Of a stretch of 5,343 nucleotides of DNA, positions 1-5,343 are shown piece by piece (positions within the stretch are counted from its first letter, which is position 1; each line of letters starts with the position of its first letter). Origin of the DNA: Flavobacteriales bacterium UBA5869 (lineage in GTDB: Bacteria; Bacteroidota; Bacteroidia; Flavobacteriales_D; Crocinitomicaceae); NCBI GenBank assembly GCA_002432565.1, contig DJFP01000034.1, forward strand, positions 4,637-9,979. Reading direction: 5' to 3'. The translations under genes were made by a program, and so were the position numbers. The notes under the pieces were generated by a model that had not been told where the DNA came from, searched no databases, and saw only the letters and a list, made by a program, of their open reading frames with translations.

Positions 1-659
1 ATAATTTCTGCCAATAACATCGCTGTTAACGGGGTTGTTTCTGCCGGTTTCAACACAACCGTATTTCCTGCTGCTAAAGCCGGAGCAATTTTCCAGGCTG
101 CCATTAAAAGCGGAAAGTTCCAGGGGATGATTTGTCCGGCAACACCCAAAGCACTTACATTTCTGTTCGGAAATGCATATTCCAGTTTATCTGCCCAACC
201 CGCGTAATAGAAAAAATGATTGCATGCCAGCGGAACATCTACGTCTCGTGATTCGCGAATGGTCTTCCCGGCATCCAGGGTTTCCACAACGGCCAGTTCA
301 CGGGCTTTCTCCTGCATCAAACGTGCAATCCGGTAAATATACTTTCCGCGTTCTTTCGCCGACAACTTCGACCAAACGTTTTCATACGCTTTGCGTGCTG
401 CTTTTACCGCTTTGTCAACATCTGCTTCGTTGGCATAAGCCACTTCTGCCAGCACCTGCTCGTTTGCCGGGTTGGTCGATTTAAAGTATTTTTTTGAAGC
501 CGGAGCAACAAACTTCCCGTCGATATACAACTCGTAGCGTTCTTTCAGTTTCACATGACTGGTACTTTCCGGACTCGGGCTGTAATCCCAGGTTCCGTTG
601 AAATTGAAACCCTTTTTTGACTGATTTTCCGGTTCGCTTTTCTTATCTTTTTTTGTCAT
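1..659 (-). CDS. Aldehyde dehydrogenase, N-terminal 219 residues (C-terminal part beyond the window edge)
   Basis: NAD(P)-dependent aldehyde dehydrogenase of the ALDH superfamily, soluble. The start is the ATG read at 659-657, and the frame stays open to the left edge, so only the first 219 codons are present. Seen directly: the conserved block LGVAGQIIPWNFPL at residues 171-184, with Asn181 as the expected oxyanion-stabilising asparagine, then AAGNTVVLKPAE at 196-207, with Lys204 and Glu207 as the expected cofactor-ribose contacts. The catalytic Cys and general-base Glu should lie in the missing half. The protein begins with a charged extension of about 40 residues that includes SPSPESTSHVKL before the usual YIDGKF beta strand. 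I recall similar extensions in dehydrogenases encoded beside deoC in other bacteria, from memory only. The gene lies 75 bp after deoC on the same strand, so acetaldehyde released by DeoC is the most likely substrate (inference). The GGGGGAGG before the ATG belongs to the intergenic C/G-rich block and sits too close to be a standard ribosome binding site. The family call is secure and the substrate is not. Confidence 0.93.
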   Translation of the reverse strand, partial: MTKKDKKSEPENQSKKGFNFNGTWDYSPSPESTSHVKLKERYELYIDGKFVAPASKKYFKSTNPANEQVLAEVAYANEADVDKAVKAARKAYENVWSKLSAKERGKYIYRIARLMQEKARELAVVETLDAGKTIRESRDVDVPLACNHFFYYAGWADKLEYAFPNRNVSALGVAGQIIPWNFPLLMAAWKIAPALAAGNTVVLKPAETTPLTAMLLAEI

Positions 660-734
660 ATCCTCCCCCTTAATCCCCTCTGACGGAGTCTGACACTCGT
701 CTGAGTCGTCACGACCTCCAAAGGGGTAAACAAA
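660..734. repeat. C/G-rich intergenic block with nested inverted repeats between deoC and the aldehyde dehydrogenase gene
   Basis: The 75-bp gap is far richer in structure than its surroundings. An outer inverted pair, CCCCTT (666-671) and AAGGGG (721-726), encloses a hairpin at 682-701 with arms GAC(G)GAGT and ACTCGTC. That is a 7-bp stem with one bulged G and the loop CTGAC. A compact palindrome GTCGT-C-ACGAC follows at 705-715. GTCTGA also occurs twice as a direct repeat, at 688-693 and 699-704. No T-tract follows any stem on either strand, so it does not look like a standard intrinsic terminator. Runs of C and G flanking a structured core resemble the dispersed intergenic repeats common in Bacteroidota genomes, but one copy cannot prove that. 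It could also act as an mRNA processing or stability element within the deoC transcript. Confidence 0.5.
682..701. other. Imperfect hairpin in the deoC-aldehyde dehydrogenase gap
   Basis: The sequence GACGGAGTCTGACACTCGTC can fold with GAC pairing to GTC and GAGT pairing to ACTC around a 5-base loop, leaving one G bulged. The structure is equally possible in the minus-strand transcript that reads from deoC into the dehydrogenase gene. It lacks a following U-run, so I read it as a structural part of the repeat block and not as a terminator. Confidence 0.45.
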
Positions 735-1667
735 TTAATCTATTGAAAAATAATCCGCGCTTTGATAGTGCCCGGTTTCCTGTTTTACCAATTGCATCAG
801 CACATCATTGGCAAGTGAGCTTGCTCCGAAACGGAACCATTCGTTGTTCAACCAATCGCTGCCCAGCGTTTCTTTTACCATTACCAAATTATGCAATGCC
901 AGCTTAGCAGAGGAAATTCCCCCTGCCGGCTTCATGCCTACTTTCACACCTGTCTTGCGGTAAAAATCCTTGATCGCGCACAACATCGTATAGGTTACCT
1001 GCATCGTTGCTGCCGGCTGAATTTTCCCGGTAGAAGTTTTAATAAAATCGGCACCCGCGTACATGGCAATATCGCTTGCTCTGCGCACCTGGTCTAATGA
1101 AGCGAGTTCTCCTGTTTCGAAAATCACCTTCAAACGGGCCTTACCGCATGCTTCTTTAATCGCCGCAATTTCATCGAACACAAAATTGTAATCTCCAGCC
1201 AGGAATTTTCCACGGGAAATGACCATATCAATTTCATCCGCTCCGTTATCGACTGCAAACCGGGTATCCAGCAATTTGATCTCCCTCGTGGATTGTCCGC
1301 TGGGAAATGCTGTGGAAACAGATGCAACCTTAATTCCCGAATCGCCCAATGCTTGTTTGGCTTCCGCAACCATCGTGGGGTAAACGCAAACTGCCGCAAC
1401 GGTTGGCAATCCTTCTTGTAAATCGTGCAGATGCTGCGCTTTGTAACACATTTGACGCACTTTTCCCGGAGTGTCTTTTCCTTCCAAAGTTGTCAGATCG
1501 ATCATGTTCAACACCATTTTCAGGCCTTGCACTTTCGACTCGTTCTTGATACTCCTGGTCTGGAAACGAGCCACTCGTTCTTCCACACCAACTTTATCAA
1601 CTGCCGGTGAAAGTTTGAAATCAGGTATGTTCTTGAATGTTTTGTTTCTATTCATGTATGATGACAT
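735..1667 (-). CDS. deoC: Deoxyribose-phosphate aldolase (DERA), long form
   Basis: Cytoplasmic class I aldolase that cleaves 2-deoxy-D-ribose 5-phosphate to glyceraldehyde 3-phosphate and acetaldehyde, in deoxynucleoside catabolism. The 310-residue product contains the full active site: Asp147 in EIDMVI, the Schiff-base Lys210 in DFIKTSTGK, and Lys246 in KPAGGIS, followed by the phosphate-binding FRFGASSL near 278-285. The length is close to the human DERA (about 318 residues) and longer than E. coli DeoC (259). The segments IDLTTLEGKDT (56-66), CYKAQ (74-78) and AAVCVYP (91-97) also resemble the eukaryote-type branch as I remember it. The first ATG is at 1667-1665. A second in-frame ATG (Met5, 1655-1653) is also possible, since neither has a Shine-Dalgarno sequence and the first residues are not conserved. 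The gene leads a probable two-gene or longer operon with the aldehyde dehydrogenase and is divergent from cysQ. The frame is intact with no missing key residue. Confidence 0.97.
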   Translation of the reverse strand: MSSYMNRNKTFKNIPDFKLSPAVDKVGVEERVARFQTRSIKNESKVQGLKMVLNMIDLTTLEGKDTPGKVRQMCYKAQHLHDLQEGLPTVAAVCVYPTMVAEAKQALGDSGIKVASVSTAFPSGQSTREIKLLDTRFAVDNGADEIDMVISRGKFLAGDYNFVFDEIAAIKEACGKARLKVIFETGELASLDQVRRASDIAMYAGADFIKTSTGKIQPAATMQVTYTMLCAIKDFYRKTGVKVGMKPAGGISSAKLALHNLVMVKETLGSDWLNNEWFRFGASSLANDVLMQLVKQETGHYQSADYFSID

Positions 1668-1677
1668 GTGATTTACT

Positions 1678-1685
1678 CAAAGATA
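1678..1685 (-). promoter_or_regulatory. Possible Bacteroidota-type -7 box for deoC
   Basis: Read on the minus strand, these bases are TATCTTTG, an exact match to the TAnnTTTG consensus known for the primary sigma factor of Bacteroidota. No clear TTG -33 element is seen at the usual distance; only TTTA-like sequence occurs there. Transcription from this box would begin within a few bases of the first deoC ATG, giving a leaderless or nearly leaderless message, or one that uses the second ATG at 1655. The match could be chance. Confidence 0.3.
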
Positions 1686-1724
1686 CAGATAGGAAATTAA
1701 CTGGCGTTTAAATTTAAAGAAGAA

Positions 1725-1887
1725 ATGGAGCTAAAAGGAATTAGCTGCCAGATATTTGCCGGATGTGCTACGCAAAAGGCTCGACACAGACACTCAGATT
1801 TTTGACTATCTATTGTTCAGCCTCATTATCAAGACGATTTCCATAGTAGCAGAAACGGGGGTTAAATATTACAATGCTGTTGTCTAG
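1725..1887 (+). pseudogene. Possible small ORF interrupted by a one-base frameshift
   Basis: Positions 1735-1884 are open for 50 codons with a stop TAG at 1885-1887, but this frame has no ATG. An ATG at 1725, preceded by the purine-rich AAAGAAGAA, lies in the next frame, reads four codons into the run AAAA (1733-1736), and ends as a 26-codon ORF at a TGA near 1803-1805. Removing one A from that run would join the two parts into a 54-codon ORF starting MELKELAARYLPDVL and continuing through a hydrophobic segment (LLFSLIIKTISIV). The composition looks protein-like: an amphipathic, charged first part and then a hydrophobic helix. An open stretch of this length is not rare by chance across six frames, and I recognise no family. 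It could be a decayed gene, a sequencing error, programmed frameshifting, or coincidence. Confidence 0.22.
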
Positions 1888-1923
1888 TGTAATCCTTCCA
1901 CTTTTTTTTACTTATTTTTAACC

Positions 1924-2742
1924 ATGATTCCTTCAGAATTTCAGTCTTTTATACCTCTTGTTTTGAAAGCTTGCATAGAAGCCTCCGAAGCAATTATGGA
2001 GATTTATGAAACGGATTTTGACCCTTTTATCAAAAATGACGGGAGTCCGGTAACCAAAGCAGACCTGCTTTCCAATGCAATTATCAAAAGAGAGTTGGAA
2101 AAAACCGGGATTCCGACCATTATGGAAGAAAGTGTTAATTCCCCTTACGAAATCCGGAAAAACTGGGAGACCGTCTGGATTGTAGACCCTTTAGACGGAA
2201 CGAAAGAGTTTATCAAAAAAAATGGAGAATTTGCAATCTGCATCGCTTTGGTCCACCAAAATCAGCCTGTTTTAGGTTTTATCGCTTCCCCTGCTAACAA
2301 GGAAATCATTTTCGGAGGAAAAGAAATCGGTGCTTCATTTTTGCGTTTTACTCAGGTTGATCAGGCTGAAAACTGGAAAGCAATTCACCCCAAGACAGAA
2401 ACTAATAATCCGCTTAAAATCTCGGGAAGCAGATCCCATCATTCCGGAAATGACCTGAAGTTTAATGAGTCCATGCGGCAGTTTTTCGGAGAAGTTTCAT
2501 TCATAAAAATGGGGAGTGCCTTAAAATTTTTCGACCTTGCCTTGGGAAAAGCGGATGTTTATCCGAGATTTGCACCTACAATGGAATGGGATATCGCAGC
2601 CGGACAAGCAATTATTGAAGCATTAGGCGGAAGTGTTGTACATGCTGAAACAAACCAGCCGCTCAGATATAACAAGGAGAATTTATATAATCCTTATTTC
2701 ATTGTAAAAACTAAGCCGGTTATTGAGCGATTGAATAAATGA
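1924..2742 (+). CDS. cysQ: 3'(2'),5'-bisphosphate nucleotidase CysQ
   Basis: Magnesium-dependent phosphatase of the inositol monophosphatase-like superfamily. CysQ removes the 3'-phosphate from adenosine 3',5'-bisphosphate (PAP), the by-product of PAPS use in sulfate assimilation and sulfotransfer, giving AMP and phosphate. The 272-residue product fits the family length. Visible motifs are KNDGSPVTKADL (37-48), the metal ligand Glu69 within MEES, the signature DPLDGTKEF (88-96) with metal ligands Asp88 and Asp91, GSRSHH (168-173), MGSALKFFDLALGKADVYPR (196-215), and EWDIAAGQAI with the third-metal Asp223. The DGTKEF and ALGKADVYPR details favour CysQ over plain inositol monophosphatase or fructose-1,6-bisphosphatase. 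The ATG at 1924 has no Shine-Dalgarno sequence, as is usual in Bacteroidota. The last codons overlap the next gene by 4 bases (ATGA at 2739-2742), so the two are probably co-translated. No cysD, cysN, cysC or sulfotransferase gene lies in the window. Confidence 0.94.
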   Translation: MIPSEFQSFIPLVLKACIEASEAIMEIYETDFDPFIKNDGSPVTKADLLSNAIIKRELEKTGIPTIMEESVNSPYEIRKNWETVWIVDPLDGTKEFIKKNGEFAICIALVHQNQPVLGFIASPANKEIIFGGKEIGASFLRFTQVDQAENWKAIHPKTETNNPLKISGSRSHHSGNDLKFNESMRQFFGEVSFIKMGSALKFFDLALGKADVYPRFAPTMEWDIAAGQAIIEALGGSVVHAETNQPLRYNKENLYNPYFIVKTKPVIERLNK

Positions 2743-4280
2743 AACTGCTTCTGAACATCTTTTTTTCATGCTTCTGCACTTCCATGATTCTTGGACAGGA
2801 ATACCGCGTTTTACCGATTGAATCTTATTTTAAGGATGTTTCTTTTTTTACCGATTCCTCTTTTGCACCAGTTTTTCCCGTAATCAATGGTCAGGTAAAC
2901 TATTACGGTGCAGCCAAAGAACAAAAAGTACGCTACTCGGACATCGGATATTACATTTATCAGCGGGAACTGATCCAGCTTGTAAAAAAGAACGGGGCTA
3001 TTTGGGTAAGTCCGATCCTGGATATTCAAATGGGCCGGGAACAGGGCGATACCACTATGCGCCAGTATTTGAATGTACGCGGACTTCGCATTGAAGGAAG
3101 CATGAAGAATAAAGTGTTTTTCTCCGGTTCATTTTACGAGAACCAGGCAATTCTTCCCTATTATCTGCAGCAATATGTTGCAAACAGGGGGGAGTTTTAT
3201 CCGAACAGTGCGGATTCGAGTTATTACCAGGTAAATGCAGTTATTCCCGGAAGTGCACGAACCAAACCTTTTAAAACAAACGGATTTGATTACGCCTATG
3301 CAACAGGAATGGTACAATGGCAGGTTCTGAGAAATCTTTCTGTTTCTGCAGGAAACAACCCGATTTTTGTTGGAAGCGGTTACCGGTCGGTCATTTATTC
3401 CGATAATTCCTTGCCGACTATGAACTTCCGCGTCAACTATTCGCTGGGCAAAAAGTGGAACTTCCAGTTAATCCGTATGCAGGGATTGAACATGCTCCGC
3501 GTTCCGTATTCCAGCAATGGCGAAGCGCTTTATGAACGAAAAGCTTTAAGCATCGCTTCGATCTATTTTCAGCCAACGGAACATGTAAGAATTGGATTGG
3601 TAGAAGGCGGAACCTGGACACGCGGGGATTCTATCCAGAAACAAGCAGTTGAAGGCGGTTTTTATATTCCGCTGCCAGGCGCCGCAACCATCCAGGAAGG
3701 AATCAACGGAAAAAGCTACGCTTATTTAGGTTTGGACCTGAACTGGCGGTTTTGGAAAGTGCTTTTATACGGTCAATACGGAAGGAATCCTTACGCGAAA
3801 TCCAGTGATGTGGGTCAAATAGGAGTTCGTTACTGGCCTTTTAAATCTCCGAATTACCTGGTGCATTTGGAATACAACCATACTTCTTCAAATGCTTATC
3901 AATCTTCCAATCCACGAATCAATTACGGCAATTTCAATCTGCCTATCGGGCATCCGATGGGAGCCGGAGTGGATGAAATCGTGGTACGGATTCGGGCGGA
4001 ATGGAACCACCTGTTCATCAGTTCATCTACCAATTACTATGTGAACCAGTCTGGCAATTACCGGCAGTTACTTCCTGTTTACGAATCCAATACCGGTGTG
4101 AATCAGCAGGTGTTTTATGAAAACCTGGAAATAGGGTACAATTTCAATCACATCTACGGATTGGAGATCTTTGGCTCGGCCAGACTGCGAATGGTCAATA
4201 ATCCGCTGCAGAACGGACAATCTTACTGGTTCAATGTAGGAATCAGAACAGCTCTTAACAATCATTATTTCGATTTCTGA
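2739..4280 (+). CDS. Outer-membrane beta-barrel protein, Wzi/RemB-like, first of two
   Basis: A 513-residue predicted outer-membrane barrel. Residues 1-19 form a short hydrophobic signal peptide with likely cleavage before Gln20 (ILG|QE). The rest is rich in alternating aromatic and polar beta-strand segments, and the chain ends in the aromatic FDF typical of barrels inserted by the BAM complex. Two family-type motifs stand out: GNNPIFVGSGYRSVIYSDN (205-223), which matches the G-x-G-Y-R-S block of Bacteroidota capsule-assembly Wzi-like and RemB-like proteins, and NYGNFNLPIGHPMGAGVDE (395-413), like the late NxxxYNxPLAHPLGANxxE block of that group. Wzi anchors capsule at the cell surface in enterobacteria, and RemB is named from Flavobacterium gliding motility; neither role is shown here. 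Compared with the next gene it lacks the LNPFxFFRP and LDEFxLKE blocks, so it is the divergent member. It starts inside the cysQ stop codon and its own stop overlaps the next ATG by one base. The barrel call is strong; the family name is from motif memory. Confidence 0.8.
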   Translation: MKLLLNIFFSCFCTSMILGQEYRVLPIESYFKDVSFFTDSSFAPVFPVINGQVNYYGAAKEQKVRYSDIGYYIYQRELIQLVKKNGAIWVSPILDIQMGREQGDTTMRQYLNVRGLRIEGSMKNKVFFSGSFYENQAILPYYLQQYVANRGEFYPNSADSSYYQVNAVIPGSARTKPFKTNGFDYAYATGMVQWQVLRNLSVSAGNNPIFVGSGYRSVIYSDNSLPTMNFRVNYSLGKKWNFQLIRMQGLNMLRVPYSSNGEALYERKALSIASIYFQPTEHVRIGLVEGGTWTRGDSIQKQAVEGGFYIPLPGAATIQEGINGKSYAYLGLDLNWRFWKVLLYGQYGRNPYAKSSDVGQIGVRYWPFKSPNYLVHLEYNHTSSNAYQSSNPRINYGNFNLPIGHPMGAGVDEIVVRIRAEWNHLFISSSTNYYVNQSGNYRQLLPVYESNTGVNQQVFYENLEIGYNFNHIYGLEIFGSARLRMVNNPLQNGQSYWFNVGIRTALNNHYFDF

Positions 4281-5343
4281 TGCGGCATATCATTTACATA
4301 GCGTTTTTATTTTGCTGCCTCTTAAGCTTTGCCCAGGGAGGAATTGATCGTATCCGTCATTTTAATCTAAAACCGGACTTCCCGTTTAACAGAAGCCTTC
4401 ATCATTCCATTCAACCGCTGATTCGCACTCAGCCTTTCATTTCCCAAGATGATACCACGGACATGATCATTGAAATCGGGAAAGATAAACAGCTCTTTTC
4501 TAACCCCTCAAGAACAAACAGATCTTTCGCTATTCTTCCTGCATCAGACAGCTATTTCCAATACGACACAGCCATCAGCTACCGCGCTGCTGCCGGTTTC
4601 AATTTCGAAAAGACCTGGGGAAAATGGTACAACCGTACCCTGCTGACTTCCGGGTGGAGCCTGCGCGAGGATTACACGCAGACACACGTTGCTTTTTCTC
4701 CACTGCAAAACCGCAGTTCTTTTTGGTTTACAGATATTCGCACGCGTTTCGGGTACACGCCCGGTGAAATGCTTCACATCAGCGCAGGAATTGACAACCA
4801 ATTCTTCGGGGAAGGATACCGTTCACTGATCCAGGGAGACCAGGCTGCACCGAATCCGTTTGTGCAGTTCCGGGTGAATTTCTGGAACCTCGAATACGGA
4901 TTGCTTTACCAATTTCTGCACGATAATAATTATGCGAACAAAACCCGCGACTGGAAATACAATACCACTCATTACCTGAGTATGAATATCGGGTCGAACT
5001 TCAACATCATGTTATTGGAATCAGTTATTTTCCAGTCGAAAGACAGCACCTACAAACGGGGTTATGAAGTCGAATATTTGAACCCGTTCGTGTTTTTCCG
5101 ACCGCAGGAATACAGTCTTGGATCTACAGATAATGTATTGCTTGCTTTGCAATCTTCCTATTCTTTCTCCGGAAAAAAACACTGTATTTACTTTCAGCTG
5201 CCACTGGATGAATTTGTATTGAAAGAGATCACAAAGCGCTCCAAGTGGTGGGCAAATAAATACGGATTGCAACTGGGAATCAAAGGAAAATTCCCACGCT
5301 GGTCATACCAGTTGGAAGGAAACCTGGTGAGACCTTATACTTT
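4280..5343 (+). CDS. Outer-membrane beta-barrel protein, Wzi/RemB-like, second of two (C-terminal end beyond the window)
   Basis: The ATG at 4280-4282 shares its A with the TGA stop of the preceding barrel gene, and the frame is open to the right edge for 354 complete codons. The product begins with a signal peptide (hydrophobic residues 4-18, likely cleavage at SFAQ|GG or FA|QG). The mature part shows the features expected of Bacteroidota Wzi-like or RemB-like barrels: GIDNQFFGEGYRSLIQGDQ (170-188), YLNPFVFFRPQEYSLGSTDN (266-285), LDEFVLKEI (309-317) and WWANKYGLQLGIKGKF (323-338). The family is commonly around 500 residues or somewhat longer, so roughly the last quarter or third, including the terminal strand, is missing. 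It is a paralogue in tandem with the upstream barrel and retains the motifs that the other has lost. The likely role is cell-surface attachment or export of a polysaccharide, or surface motility, in the outer membrane. That is inferred from family resemblance only. Confidence 0.85.
   Translation, partial: MRHIIYIAFLFCCLLSFAQGGIDRIRHFNLKPDFPFNRSLHHSIQPLIRTQPFISQDDTTDMIIEIGKDKQLFSNPSRTNRSFAILPASDSYFQYDTAISYRAAAGFNFEKTWGKWYNRTLLTSGWSLREDYTQTHVAFSPLQNRSSFWFTDIRTRFGYTPGEMLHISAGIDNQFFGEGYRSLIQGDQAAPNPFVQFRVNFWNLEYGLLYQFLHDNNYANKTRDWKYNTTHYLSMNIGSNFNIMLLESVIFQSKDSTYKRGYEVEYLNPFVFFRPQEYSLGSTDNVLLALQSSYSFSGKKHCIYFQLPLDEFVLKEITKRSKWWANKYGLQLGIKGKFPRWSYQLEGNLVRPYT

Larger units (their letters stand above)
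1668..1923. other. Divergent intergenic region between deoC and cysQ
   Basis: This 256-bp stretch must hold the promoters of both divergent units. Apart from the possible deoC -7 box and the frameshifted small ORF candidate, I see an AT-rich leader before cysQ with a run of eight T (1902-1909) and no Shine-Dalgarno sequence before the cysQ ATG. TTG at 1880-1882 and TATTTTTA at 1913-1920 resemble promoter elements, but they are about 30 bp apart, too far for a normal pair. I found no convincing long palindrome, riboswitch or terminator. Confidence 0.5.

Noticed and set aside
173..484. A 103-codon open frame on the plus strand
   Set aside because: It lies antisense inside the clearly recognisable aldehyde dehydrogenase coding region and has no protein-like motif.
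660..734. Intrinsic terminator for deoC
   Set aside because: Stems are present but no T-tract follows on the transcribed strand, and the next gene lies on the same strand just after.
1130..1399. An 89-codon frame on the minus strand inside deoC
   Set aside because: It is an alternate-frame shadow of deoC, whose own frame contains all the catalytic motifs.
1800..1860. A short minus-strand translation (RFCYYGNRLDNE) faintly like an Rhs/YD-repeat remnant
   Set aside because: Too short and too loosely matched, with stops directly after it; no other Rhs sequence is nearby.
1880..1920. cysQ promoter formed by TTG (1880-1882) and TATTTTTA (1913-1920)
   Set aside because: The spacing of about 30 bp is too long for the Bacteroidota -33/-7 pair, and transcription would start at or after the ATG.
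4544..4801. An 85-codon minus-strand frame opposite the second barrel gene
   Set aside because: The plus-strand frame carries a signal peptide and family motifs; the antisense translation has none.
5021..5272. An 83-codon minus-strand frame near the right edge
   Set aside because: It is antisense to the conserved NPFVFFRP and LDEF part of the second barrel protein and has no independent support.

Overview
The window looks like chromosomal DNA of a Bacteroidota bacterium, probably Flavobacteriales. The clues are large outer-membrane barrels of the Bacteroidota Wzi/RemB-like kind, the near absence of Shine-Dalgarno sequences before the starts, a possible TAnnTTTG-type -7 box, and moderate G+C. 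A family such as Crocinitomicaceae is only a guess. I see no rRNA, tRNA, CRISPR array, insertion sequence or phage gene.

The left half (1-1667, minus strand) is a deoxyribose-phosphate catabolic pair read from right to left. It holds deoC (735-1667), a long-form deoxyribose-phosphate aldolase that resembles the animal enzyme, and then an aldehyde dehydrogenase (1-659) whose C-terminal half lies beyond the window edge. DeoC makes acetaldehyde and glyceraldehyde 3-phosphate, and the dehydrogenase most likely oxidises the acetaldehyde. A 75-bp gap between them carries a C/G-rich block with nested inverted repeats, which looks like a dispersed intergenic repeat.

Positions 1668-1923 separate the divergent gene sets. 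They hold a possible deoC -7 box and a 50-codon open stretch. That stretch would become a complete ATG-started small ORF if one base were removed from an A-run, so it may be a decayed or frameshifted small gene.

The right half (1924-5343, plus strand) is a tight transcription unit: cysQ (3',5'-bisphosphate nucleotidase), a 513-residue outer-membrane barrel, and a second barrel of the same general family cut by the right edge. The coding regions overlap by 4 bases and 1 base, so translation is probably coupled. CysQ removes the PAP left over from sulfate activation and sulfotransfer, and Wzi-like barrels act at the cell surface in capsule or polysaccharide attachment (RemB relatives are linked to gliding). 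The pairing suggests, without proving, a link to a sulfated surface polysaccharide. I found no clearly new system. The most interesting points are this cysQ/barrel operon, the divergence of the two barrels, and the possible broken small ORF.
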